Assembly: GCA_002789915.1 (NCBI GenBank)
Contig: PFUD01000110.1
Location: 1 to 36,586 of the forward strand
From: Comamonadaceae bacterium CG_4_9_14_3_um_filter_60_33
GTDB lineage: Bacteria > Pseudomonadota > Gammaproteobacteria > Burkholderiales > Burkholderiaceae_C
Length of the DNA: 36,586 nucleotides
Direction: 5' to 3'
Shown: positions 24,141-32,560 of the stretch, piece after piece
Numbering within the stretch: the first letter of the stretch is position 1
Layout: the number at the start of each line of letters is the position of its first letter
Notes under the pieces: model-generated
Databases searched by the model: none
Told to the model about the DNA's origin: nothing
The model's input: only the letters and a program-made list of their open reading frames with translations
Program-made: the position numbers and the translations under genes

Positions 24141-24767
24141 ATGTCAACATCAAATAAAAATAGCGGAATGTCGCACGCAACGATCGAAACCAACAATGGC
24201 TTGATGATTGTTCTGATTTTGATCGTGTTGCTGTTCGGCGGCATGGTGGAAATCGTGCCTCTGTTTTTCCAAAAATCAACCACGATCGCAGCGCCTGGAC
24301 TGAAACCTTACACCTCCCTTCAAGTGGCGGGGCGAGACATTTACCAGCGCGAGGGCTGCTACAACTGCCACTCACAGATGATCAGGCCGTTTCGCGCTGA
24401 AACACTGCGTTACGGCCCTTATTCGAAGGCCAACGAGTTTGTCTATGACCACCCGTTTCAGTGGGGTAGCAAACGTACCGGCCCCGATCTGCATCGTGTC
24501 GGCGGCAAATACAGCGACCAGTGGCAAATCACCCACCTGAACAACCCGCGTGACCTAGTGCCGGAGTCCATCATGCCTGCCTATCCCTGGCTGATGAATG
24601 CCCCGGTTGACGCGGCTTCGGTACCTGTGCACATGTCAACACTGCGTACTTTGGGCGCACCGTATACCGACGCAGAAATCGCGGCTGCTGTGGAAGATGT
24701 TACGGGCAAGACTGAAATGGAAGCACTGGTTGCTTACCTTCAGGTTCTTGGCACGACTTCAAAGTAA
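24141..24767 (+). CDS. ccoO: cbb3-type cytochrome c oxidase subunit II (monohaem c)
   Basis: N-terminal TM, '[61 protein letters not shown]'. Confidence 0.98.
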   Translation: MSTSNKNSGMSHATIETNNGLMIVLILIVLLFGGMVEIVPLFFQKSTTIAAPGLKPYTSLQVAGRDIYQREGCYNCHSQMIRPFRAETLRYGPYSKANEFVYDHPFQWGSKRTGPDLHRVGGKYSDQWQITHLNNPRDLVPESIMPAYPWLMNAPVDAASVPVHMSTLRTLGAPYTDAEIAAAVEDVTGKTEMEALVAYLQVLGTTSK

Positions 24768-24777
24768 AGGGGGCAGC

Positions 24778-24921
24778 ATGGAGTTCGACGTCAACACACT
24801 TCGCTCACTGGTCACGGTGGTCAGTTTCCTGACTTTCATCGGAATCATTGTGTGGGCCTACTCGCGCAAGAATTCTGCTGACTTTGACAAAGCGGCCAAC
24901 CTGCCTTTTGAGCAGGACTGA
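24778..24921 (+). CDS. ccoQ: cbb3-type cytochrome c oxidase subunit CcoQ
   Basis: 47 aa: MEFDVNTLRSLVTVVSFLTFIGIIVWAYSRKNSADFDKAANLPFEQD. Nested in frame in the ORF-track entry 24598..24921; the ATG at 24778 follows the ccoO stop with an AAGGGGG ribosome-binding site. Confidence 0.93.
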   Translation: MEFDVNTLRSLVTVVSFLTFIGIIVWAYSRKNSADFDKAANLPFEQD

Positions 24922-24946
24922 CTCTTCACCTGATAGGAATAAAAAA

Positions 24947-25858
24947 ATGAGTGATTTCACAAGTAATTTTTGGGAAATTTATATTTCCGGCATCACTTTG
25001 GTTGGCATCATCGCTTGCCTGGTTTTATTGGTGGTCACCGGCAAAATGAAAGCGACTTCGGCTGCCGACAATACGACCGGCCACGTCTGGGATGGTGATT
25101 TGCGCGAAATGAACAACCCGCTGCCAAGATGGTGGAGTTACATGTTTGTTTTGACCATCGTCTTCGCATTGGCTTATCTCGTGCTTTATCCCGGATTGGG
25201 CAGTTACCCTGGGACCTTAGGTTGGTCTTCAGCCAAATTGCATGCCGATGAGGTCGCCAAAGGCAATGCAGAAACAGCTCCTATTTATGCCAGGTTCATG
25301 TCAATGCCCCCTGAGGAGGTGGCCAAGGATGCGCAGGCGATGGCGATTGGTGAGCGTTTGTACGGTAACAACTGTGCGCAGTGTCATGCCTCTGACGCCC
25401 GCGGCAACAAGGGCTTCCCTAATTTGACCGATAACGATTGGTTGCATGGCGGCACGACGGAGAAAATCAAGGAAACATTGGTTGGTGGCCGCAACGGCAA
25501 CATGCCTCCGATGGCTGCTGCTGTGGGCGGCGCCGACGACGTCAAGAATGTGGCTCACTATGTACTCAGTCTTTCCGGCAGTCCGCATGACGCAACCCGT
25601 GCCGCTTTGGGCAAAGATAAGTTTGGGGTCTGCGCTGCATGTCATGGTGCTGACGGTAAGGGCATGCAAGCCATTGGCTCAGCCAACCTAACCGACAATA
25701 TCTGGCTGCATGGTTTTGGTGAGAAAGCCATCGTTGAGATGGTCAACAACGGCAAGGTCAATGTCATGCCAGCGCAATCAACCGAAAATGGCGGCAAACT
25801 GACAGACGAACAAATTCATGTGTTGACCGCGTATATTTGGGGGCTGTCGAACAAGTAA
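24947..25858 (+). CDS. ccoP: cbb3-type cytochrome c oxidase subunit III (dihaem c)
   Basis: 'TGHVWDGDLREMNNPLPRWWSYMFVLTIVFALAYLVLYPGLGSYPGTLGW' and two haem motifs, CAQCH and CAACH. Start corrected from 24848 to 24947. Confidence 0.98.
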   Translation: MSDFTSNFWEIYISGITLVGIIACLVLLVVTGKMKATSAADNTTGHVWDGDLREMNNPLPRWWSYMFVLTIVFALAYLVLYPGLGSYPGTLGWSSAKLHADEVAKGNAETAPIYARFMSMPPEEVAKDAQAMAIGERLYGNNCAQCHASDARGNKGFPNLTDNDWLHGGTTEKIKETLVGGRNGNMPPMAAAVGGADDVKNVAHYVLSLSGSPHDATRAALGKDKFGVCAACHGADGKGMQAIGSANLTDNIWLHGFGEKAIVEMVNNGKVNVMPAQSTENGGKLTDEQIHVLTAYIWGLSNK

Positions 25859-25877
25859 GCCGCTGGTTATCTCGATC

Positions 25878-25916
25878 AAGACTTGGCTTCCCATTACGGG
25901 AAATCAAGTCTTTTTT
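25878..25916 (+). terminator. Rho-independent terminator after ccoP
   Basis: AAGACTTG-gc-TTCCC-attac-GGGAA-at-CAAGTCTT followed by TTTT, 19 nt after the ccoP stop. Confidence 0.8.
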
Positions 25917-25986
25917 CTTTGGTTCAGTGACAACTTAATGAACTTCAATAAAGCACCCCATCAATTCTGAAAACCGAGATGATTCA

Positions 25987-26265
25987 ATGAACAAATCCCT
26001 GGAAAAATTGAATGATCCCTGGTGGAAGCATGGCTTCGTCTGGATGATCATTGCTGGTCCTGCCATTGTGGTTGTGGCTGGCTTTATAACGCTTTACCTG
26101 GCAATCAGTCGCCCGAACGAGATCGTGGACGAAACGACTTACCAGCAGGGCAGGCAGTCAGATATGTCGATCGAGGCCCGCAGAATGGAGAGTGGTCAAG
26201 CCCCTGCGATGCTCGGTCGAAATCACGCGACGACAGGGGTCGTTCCACCGCCAAGTGAGGATTGA
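25987..26265 (+). CDS. Short FixH/CcoH-like membrane protein
   Basis: 92 aa. 'DPWWKHGFVWMIIAGPAIVVVAGFITLYLAISRPNEIVDETTYQQGRQSD' matches the FixH N-terminal TM plus '(D)YY..G' type motif; short tail. Confidence 0.7.
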   Translation: MNKSLEKLNDPWWKHGFVWMIIAGPAIVVVAGFITLYLAISRPNEIVDETTYQQGRQSDMSIEARRMESGQAPAMLGRNHATTGVVPPPSED

Positions 26266-26277
26266 TACCGCCCGCGG

Positions 26278-26988
26278 CTACTTCGGGTTTACGATTTCCT
26301 GAAGCGCAGATGTATTGACGATGCGAACATGGCGCTGCTTGACTTCCACGATGCCTTCGTCAACGAATCTTGAAAAGGTACGGCTGACAGTCTCCAGTTT
26401 GAGACCCAAAAAGCTGCCAATTTCTTCTCGGGTCATGCGCAGGATCAGTTCCGATTGGGAAAACCCGCGCGCATGCAGTCGTTGCGCCAAATTCAACAAG
26501 AAAGCCGCCAAACGCTCTTCCGCGCGCATACTGCCCAATAGCAGCATGACACCGTGTTCACGAACAATCTCACGACTCATGATTTTGTGCACGTGATGCT
26601 GCAGTGCATTCACTTCGCGTGACAAGTCTTCGATCTGTGCAAATGGCATGGCGCAAATTTCTGCATCCTCCAAAGCCACAGCATCGCAGGTGTGCTGGTC
26701 GTTCACAATGCCGTCCAGACCGATCACTTCACCTGCCATCTGGAAGCCTGTGACTTGATCACGCCCATCTTCGGATGTGATGCATGTTTTGAAAAAACCG
26801 GTCCTGATGGCGTACAAGTTGTTGAAACGATCTCCATTGCGGTAGAGCGTTTCACCCCGTTTGATTTTTTTTCTGGCGCCGATGATCGCATCAATACGTT
26901 CGAGGTCTTCCTCGCTCAAACCAATGGGCATGCATAATTCACGCATGTTGCAGTTTGCGCAAGCGATTTTGATAGTCTGATGATTCAT
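26278..26988 (-). CDS. fnr: FNR-type Crp/Fnr family transcriptional regulator with Fe-S cluster cysteines
   Basis: 236 aa. N-terminal 'CANCNMRELC' and central 'DQHTCDAV' cysteines; HTH 'LRMTREEIGSFLGLKLETVSRTFSRFVDEGIVEV' (FNR-type E-SR recognition helix). Confidence 0.95.
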   Translation of the reverse strand: MNHQTIKIACANCNMRELCMPIGLSEEDLERIDAIIGARKKIKRGETLYRNGDRFNNLYAIRTGFFKTCITSEDGRDQVTGFQMAGEVIGLDGIVNDQHTCDAVALEDAEICAMPFAQIEDLSREVNALQHHVHKIMSREIVREHGVMLLLGSMRAEERLAAFLLNLAQRLHARGFSQSELILRMTREEIGSFLGLKLETVSRTFSRFVDEGIVEVKQRHVRIVNTSALQEIVNPK

Positions 26989-27020
26989 TGAGCTGATTTT
27001 GACACTTTTCGGGATGATAC

Positions 27021-27034
27021 CTGACGTACATCAA
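27021..27034. promoter_or_regulatory. Degenerate FNR-like site upstream of fnr
   Basis: CTGAC-GTAC-ATCAA, right half exact, two mismatches in the left half; 33 nt upstream of the fnr start. Confidence 0.35.
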
Positions 27035-27087
27035 TTGTATGCATCTGGAAATACGGTTATCAGATGGGTGTCACATCTTCAAGTTCG

Positions 27088-27101
27088 TTGATCAACATCA
27101 A
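27088..27101. promoter_or_regulatory. FNR box upstream of hemN
   Basis: Perfect TTGAT-CAAC-ATCAA. CATATT at 27124..27129 lies where a -10 would fall if the box were centred at -41.5. Confidence 0.85.
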
Positions 27102-27153
27102 GAAAATTAGGTCGTTTTGACGGCATATTCGAGGAATTTTTTAAGGAACAAGA

Positions 27154-28551
27154 ATGATTGACAGTGTCGCTGAGCCTATTTCTGAGAGCCTGATTAAACA
27201 GTATGATGTTTCTGGGCCACGTTATACATCGTACCCGACGGCGGACCGATTCGTTGAGGCCTTTACCGCGCAGGATTACATACAGGCCCTGGAATTGCGA
27301 CGTTCTGGTGTCTCGGCGTTGGCCTTGCCGCTGTCTCTGTACGTGCATATTCCATTTTGTGAGTCACTGTGCTACTACTGTGCCTGCAACAAAATCATCA
27401 CCAAACATCATGACCGTGCAACTGCGTACATAAATTACCTCAGTCGCGAGGTTGACCTCCACACCCAGCACATGGGAAGCGGTCAAACGGTATCCCAACT
27501 GCATTTTGGTGGTGGATCACCAACATTCCTGTCTGATGACGAGTTACGTGAAGTGATGGGCATGTTGCGTCGCAACTTTAACCTTATCCCAAATGGCGAA
27601 TACTCCATTGAGATCGATCCTCGTACCATCGACCATGGCCGGTTGGATGCTTTGGCTGAAATGGGTTTCAATCGCTTGAGCTTTGGCGTGCAGGATTTCG
27701 AGCCGGCAGTACAAAAAGCCGTTCACCGTGTTCAGCCAGCCGAACAAGTGTTTGATTTGGTGCACGCTGCACGCGAACGTGGTTTTGAGTCGATCAATGT
27801 GGATCTGATCTACGGTTTGCCAGAGCAAACTCCTGAATCTGTGGATCGCACAATGGCGCAGATTTCAGAACTCAAACCCGACCGCATCGCACTCTATGCC
27901 TACGCGCACTTACCAGAGCGCTTCAAACCGCAGCGCCGTATCTCAACTACCGAAATCCCCACGGCAGCCTCAAAGGTAACTATGTTGTCACGGTCGATGG
28001 CTGCATTGATGGCGGCCGGCTACGTGTACATTGGCATGGATCACTTTGCCTTGCCTGACGATTCACTGGCCGTGGCGAAACGACAAGGGCGATTGCATCG
28101 CAATTTTCAGGGCTACAGCACGCAACCGGATTGCGACATGATTGGTCTGGGCGTGTCATCCATCGGGCGGGTTGGCGCCACCTACAGCCAAAATGCGAAA
28201 ACCCTGGAAGAATATTACGATTTCCTTGACCAGGGTCAGTTTCCCATTGTCAAAGGCCTGGCGCTGTCAAAAGATGATTTGCTGCGCCGCAGTGTGATCA
28301 TGGCCTTGATGTGCCAAGGAAGATTGGCTTATGAATCCATCGAGTTGGCTTACCTGATCAATTTCAAGGAATATTTTGCTAAAGAATTGGAAATATTGAA
28401 AGGCCAGGTCGAAGAAGGTCTGGTCGAGCTTGATGACGGTGGCATCAAGGTCACTTCAAAGGGGTGGTTCTTCGTGCGGGCCGTCGCCATGGTGTTCGAT
28501 CGTTACCTGCAAACTGACCGTACCCGCGCCAAGTTTTCAAAGATACTCTAA
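27154..28551 (+). CDS. hemN: Oxygen-independent coproporphyrinogen III oxidase
   Basis: 465 aa radical SAM. 'GPRYTSYPTADRF', 'YVHIPFCESLCYYCACNKIIT', 'QLHFGGGSPTFLS', 'IGLGVSSIGRV'. Confidence 0.98.
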   Translation: MIDSVAEPISESLIKQYDVSGPRYTSYPTADRFVEAFTAQDYIQALELRRSGVSALALPLSLYVHIPFCESLCYYCACNKIITKHHDRATAYINYLSREVDLHTQHMGSGQTVSQLHFGGGSPTFLSDDELREVMGMLRRNFNLIPNGEYSIEIDPRTIDHGRLDALAEMGFNRLSFGVQDFEPAVQKAVHRVQPAEQVFDLVHAARERGFESINVDLIYGLPEQTPESVDRTMAQISELKPDRIALYAYAHLPERFKPQRRISTTEIPTAASKVTMLSRSMAALMAAGYVYIGMDHFALPDDSLAVAKRQGRLHRNFQGYSTQPDCDMIGLGVSSIGRVGATYSQNAKTLEEYYDFLDQGQFPIVKGLALSKDDLLRRSVIMALMCQGRLAYESIELAYLINFKEYFAKELEILKGQVEEGLVELDDGGIKVTSKGWFFVRAVAMVFDRYLQTDRTRAKFSKIL

Positions 28552-28560
28552 ATTCGGGGG

Positions 28561-29238
28561 ATGCAAACAACGCTCGCCACAACGGCGCTTTTCATGGGAC
28601 TCGTTGGTGGTCCACATTGCATTGCCATGTGTGGCGCGGCGTGCGCTGGTATTGGCCAGGCGGCTGGCACCCGCAGTACGTCTGCTATGTGGACCTTTCA
28701 GTTGGGGCGAGTGGTGGGTTACTCGGGTTTGGGCGCACTGGCAGCGGCTTCCGTGCAGGGGCTGGGTTGGCTGACCGTTCAGTCCAGCGCTTTGCGTCCT
28801 GTCTGGTCAATGTTTCATGTGGCTGTGATCGTCCTGGGCTTACTGCTGATGTGGAATGCACAGCAACCCGTCTGGATGGAACAGGCAGGAAAAGCATTGT
28901 GGCGCAAGGTCCGGGGACTCGTTTCAAACAAGGGCGCCGGTGCCCCTTTGCTGATCGGCGCCGTCTGGACCTTCTTGCCCTGTGGCCTGCTGTATTCAGC
29001 GCTGCTGGTTGCCGCCCTGGCTGGCGGGCCGCTGGAGGGTGCCATGGTGATGGCACTGTTTGCCATGGGCACCAGTGTTTCGATGATGCTCGGACCTTGG
29101 TTGTGGCTTAGATTGCGCGGTAACCGCAACGGCGATTGGGGCGTTCGGCTGGCCGGTCTGGCGTTGGCGATGAGTTCGGGTTGGGCCCTTTGGATGGCCC
29201 TGGCACATGACACGGCACCGTGGTGCACAACCCCTTGA
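28561..29238 (+). CDS. TauE/SafE-type (UreH_2-like) membrane protein of cbb3 locus
   Basis: 225 aa, multi-TM. 'FMGLVGGPHCIAMCGAACAGI' and 'LIGAVWTFLPCGLLYSALLVAAL'. Confidence 0.88.
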   Translation: MQTTLATTALFMGLVGGPHCIAMCGAACAGIGQAAGTRSTSAMWTFQLGRVVGYSGLGALAAASVQGLGWLTVQSSALRPVWSMFHVAVIVLGLLLMWNAQQPVWMEQAGKALWRKVRGLVSNKGAGAPLLIGAVWTFLPCGLLYSALLVAALAGGPLEGAMVMALFAMGTSVSMMLGPWLWLRLRGNRNGDWGVRLAGLALAMSSGWALWMALAHDTAPWCTTP

Positions 29239-29261
29239 CGAAGCCAACAAAAGCCTAGCCG

Positions 29262-30191
29262 TCAGGGCAAACGGCCTAACAGCAAGAATTCCATCAGCGC
29301 TTTTTGCACGTGCATGCGGTTTTCAGCCTCATCCCACACCACGCTTTGCGCACCGTCGATCACGTCGGCATCGACCTCTTCGCCCCGATGAGCGGGTAGG
29401 CAGTGCATGAACAGGGCATTGGGTTGTGCCACGGCCATCATGGCAGCGCTGACCCGCCAAGCAACAAAGGCTTGTTTGCGCACCTCGTTTTCGGCCTCAT
29501 AGCCCATGCTGGTCCAGACATCGGTCGTGACCAGATCGGCACCCCGGCAGGCGTCCATGGGGTTGGCAAAAGTTTTATAGTGGCTGGCGCTGATCTTGCC
29601 AGTGATGGACGCAATTTTTTCATCGACTTCATAGCCGTTGGGTGTGCTCACATTCACCCTGAAGTCGAGTAACTCAGCCGCTTGTAACCACGTATTGGCC
29701 ATATTGTTGCCATCGCCCACCCAGGCTACCGTTTTGCCTCGGATTGAGCCTCGGTGCTCAATGAAAGTAAAGATGTCCGCCAGAATTTGGCAAGGGTGAA
29801 ATTCGTTAGTCAGTCCGTTGATGACCGGTACCCGAGAAAACTCGGCAAAGCGCTCAATCTTGGTCTGCTCAAACGTGCGGATCATGACCAAGTCCACCAT
29901 GCGGCTGATGACCCTTGCGCTGTCTTCAATGGGCTCGGCACGACCAAGCTGGCTGTCGCCAGTGGTTAAGTGCACCACGCTGCCGCCGAGTTGGTACATT
30001 CCTGCTTCAAAACTCACACGCGTGCGGGTGGAAGCCTTCTCAAAAATCATGGCCAGGGTGCGGTCCACCAGTGGTTGGTGCTTCTCGTAGGCCTTGAACT
30101 TCTTTTTGATAAGCGTCGCGCGGTCAAAGAGATAAGCATATTGACTGGCGTCGAGGTCTGTGAATTGCAGGTAGTGTTTGATGGCAGTCAT
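29262..30191 (-). CDS. argF: Ornithine carbamoyltransferase
   Basis: 309 aa. 'FEKASTRTRVSFEAGMYQLGG', 'VINGLTNEFHPCQILADIFTF', 'FMHCLPAHRGEEV'. Confidence 0.97.
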   Translation of the reverse strand: MTAIKHYLQFTDLDASQYAYLFDRATLIKKKFKAYEKHQPLVDRTLAMIFEKASTRTRVSFEAGMYQLGGSVVHLTTGDSQLGRAEPIEDSARVISRMVDLVMIRTFEQTKIERFAEFSRVPVINGLTNEFHPCQILADIFTFIEHRGSIRGKTVAWVGDGNNMANTWLQAAELLDFRVNVSTPNGYEVDEKIASITGKISASHYKTFANPMDACRGADLVTTDVWTSMGYEAENEVRKQAFVAWRVSAAMMAVAQPNALFMHCLPAHRGEEVDADVIDGAQSVVWDEAENRMHVQKALMEFLLLGRLP

Positions 30192-30224
30192 AGGTTCAAC
30201 CGATATATCAAAGGGAAGGGTGGT

Positions 30225-31442
30225 TCAGGGCGTTTGCAGCAGTTGGCGGATCAGCGGGCACAAAATCTGGATGACTTCATCGGCCTCGGCCTCGCTCATG
30301 ATCAAGGGCGGTACCAGACGGATCACGGTATCGGCAGTGACGCTGATCAACAGGCCGTTGTCTGCGCATTGCTGAACCAGCGTACCGCAGGGTTTGGCCA
30401 ACTCCACTCCAATCATCAGGCCCTGGCCTCGAATCTCGCGCACCGCACCGCTAGCCAGTTCAGCCGCGAGCGCTCGCGCCAAGCCTTGGTTCAGATGCGC
30501 ACCGACGCGCGCGGCGTTTTCAAGCAGCCCATCTTCCTCCATGATGCGAATGGTTTCTACCCCGGCGCGCATTGCCAGCGGGTTGCCGCCAAAGGTCGTG
30601 CCGTGGCTGCCAGGTTGAAAGATGTCAGCGGCTTTGAGGCCCGCCACTACCGCGCCCACCGGCACGCCGGAGCCCAGGCCTTTGGCCAATGGCATCACGT
30701 CGGGCACAATGCCCGCCCACTGGTGGGCAAACCACTTGCCGGTGCGTCCCATGCCGCACTGCACCTCATCGATCATCATCAGCCAGTCGCGCTGGTCGCA
30801 TAAGGCGCGCAGTTCGCGCAGGTAGTCAAGGTGCATCGGGTTGACGCCACCTTCACCCTGGATGGCTTCAAAAAATACCGCCACCACATTGGGGTTGTTG
30901 GCCGTGGCAACCTTGAGTGCCTCGATGTTATTGATCGGCACGCGAACAAAGCCTTCCACAAGCGGACCAAAACCTGCCTGAATTTTTGGGTTGCCAGTGG
31001 CACTCAAGGTGGCGATGGAGCGGCCATGAAAGGCCTTTTCATAAACCACAATTTCCGGTCGTTCGATGCCCTTGTCATGACCGAACTTGCGCGCCAGTTT
31101 CAAGGCGGCTTCATTGGCCTCGAGACCGGTGGAGCAGAAAAACACATTGGTCATGCCGGAGAGTTCCACCAGTTTTTTTGCCAGCGCTTCCTGGTTGGGA
31201 ATATGGTAATAGTTGCAACTGTGGATGATCTTGCTGATCTGGTCCTGTAGCGCAGGCACCAGCTTGGCATGGTTGTGGCCCAGCGTATTGACGGCAATGC
31301 CGCCCAGCGCGTCCAGATAGCAGTTACCGTTCACGTCCCAAACCCGACACCCCTGACCATGGCTGAGTGCAATGGGCAAGCGCCCGTAAGTGTTCATCAC
31401 ATGCGGAGAGCTGGCTTCGATCTTTGGACTGACGACGGGCAT
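30225..31442 (-). CDS. argD: Acetylornithine aminotransferase
   Basis: 'NTYGRLPIALSHGQGCRVWDVNGNCYLDALGGIAVNTLGH', 'LMMIDEVQCGMGRTGKWFAHQ', 'HGTTFGGNPLAMRAG'. Start ATG at 31442. Confidence 0.96.
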   Translation of the reverse strand: MPVVSPKIEASSPHVMNTYGRLPIALSHGQGCRVWDVNGNCYLDALGGIAVNTLGHNHAKLVPALQDQISKIIHSCNYYHIPNQEALAKKLVELSGMTNVFFCSTGLEANEAALKLARKFGHDKGIERPEIVVYEKAFHGRSIATLSATGNPKIQAGFGPLVEGFVRVPINNIEALKVATANNPNVVAVFFEAIQGEGGVNPMHLDYLRELRALCDQRDWLMMIDEVQCGMGRTGKWFAHQWAGIVPDVMPLAKGLGSGVPVGAVVAGLKAADIFQPGSHGTTFGGNPLAMRAGVETIRIMEEDGLLENAARVGAHLNQGLARALAAELASGAVREIRGQGLMIGVELAKPCGTLVQQCADNGLLISVTADTVIRLVPPLIMSEAEADEVIQILCPLIRQLLQTP

Positions 31443-31563
31443 GGTAAAAATCTTTCGAGAGCAACAACAAACAAAGCGGCCCAACGCAGGTTGGGCCGTT
31501 GAAAAGTGATTTTAGACCGATCAATTAGTGTGGCACCGATGGCGCGTCCGCTTTGACTTTTCC

Positions 31564-31577
31564 TTGATTTGAATCAG
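31564..31577. promoter_or_regulatory. FNR-like box in the argD/DUF3579 intergenic region
   Basis: TTGAT-TTGA-ATCAG, one mismatch to consensus and the same 13-nt core as the ccoN box. Confidence 0.6.
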
Positions 31578-31590
31578 CATAGCAGAAGCA

Positions 31591-31614
31591 CTTAAGTCTT
31601 GTATAAGACATAAG
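31591..31614. repeat. 24-bp imperfect palindrome, putative operator upstream of the DUF3579 gene
   Basis: CTTAAGTCTTGTATAAGACATAAG: 10 of 12 base pairs symmetrical. Contains a -10-like TATAAG at 31602..31607. Confidence 0.65.
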
Positions 31615-31678
31615 ATTCAGCTAGAATGCATGTTGCATCGCAATATCCGTGGTGCAAACTTAAAACAACCTCTACCCG

Positions 31679-32026
31679 ATGGTTAAACACACTTCAAAAA
31701 AAACATACATCCTGGGCCTCACCCACAGCGGGCGAGCTTTTCGTCCCAGCGACTGGGCCGAGCGACTGGCCGGCGTGATGAGCCAATTTCGTCCGGGAGG
31801 CGCACCCGTTGGTCGCCATTTGGCCTACTCGCCCTGGTGCATTCCCAGCAGCGTCAACAACGTGCGATGTGTGATCGTGCACGAAGACTTGCATGCCCAC
31901 AATGTCATGGCCTGGGACTTTGTGATGGGTTTTGCCAAAGACAATGAGTTGCAAGTGCATCATGGCACGCCACCCCATAACGCGCACCAACCACATCACA
32001 GCCATTCCCACCAGCGCCAAAGCTGA
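31679..32026 (+). CDS. DUF3579-like protein of unknown function
   Basis: 115 aa, 'KKTYILGLTHSGRAFRPSDWAERLAGVMSQFRPGGAPVGRHLAYSPWCIPSSVNNVRCVIVHEDLHAHNVMAWDFVMGFAKDNELQV', with a His-rich C-terminus. Confidence 0.83.
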   Translation: MVKHTSKKTYILGLTHSGRAFRPSDWAERLAGVMSQFRPGGAPVGRHLAYSPWCIPSSVNNVRCVIVHEDLHAHNVMAWDFVMGFAKDNELQVHHGTPPHNAHQPHHSHSHQRQS

Positions 32027-32067
32027 AAATCACGCTGGATCGCTGAATCCGTTCACTGCGACCAGAC

Positions 32068-32100
32068 GCAAAAAAGCCGTCAAGAAGACGGCTTTTTTGC
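32068..32100. terminator. Strong bidirectional Rho-independent terminator
   Basis: GCAAAAAAGCCGTC-AAGAA-GACGGCTTTTTTGC, perfect 14-bp stem with A/T tracts, between convergent DUF3579 gene and rpsT. Confidence 0.92.
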
Positions 32101-32186
32101 TTTTGCTGACAGCGCACCCGTTACAAACGGCGAACCTTTTAAGACCGAATGAAGATCAAAACAGGTCCGTGCGATTTGCCTAAAAT

Positions 32187-32486
32187 TTAGGCGGGGAGTG
32201 CCATGGCTTTCACCTTGGCAGACAGACGGCTCTTGTCACGAGCGGCCTTGTTTTTGTGGAAAATGCCTTTGTCGGCCACAGTGTCAACCACGGCCTGCAT
32301 TTTCGCGAACAGTTCGGTGGCCTTGGTTTTGTCGCCGCCAAGAACTGCTTTTTCCACATTCTTTACCACTGTGCGGTATTTGGAACGTAGCGATGTGTTA
32401 GCTGCGTTGATCTTGACGTCCTGACGGACGCGTTTGAGGCCCGACGCCAGGCGCGGGTTCTTTTTCTTGGGTTTTCCAGATGCCAT
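32187..32486 (-). CDS. rpsT: 30S ribosomal protein S20
   Basis: 99 aa, '[48 protein letters not shown]...[22 protein letters not shown]'. Confidence 0.98.
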   Translation of the reverse strand: MASGKPKKKNPRLASGLKRVRQDVKINAANTSLRSKYRTVVKNVEKAVLGGDKTKATELFAKMQAVVDTVADKGIFHKNKAARDKSRLSAKVKAMALPA

Positions 32487-32560
32487 AATTTATGTTCCTT
32501 GAGTCTGTGGATGTTGTCAGCAAACTGCGGATTGTAACAGCCTTAACATCGCGCCCGCGC

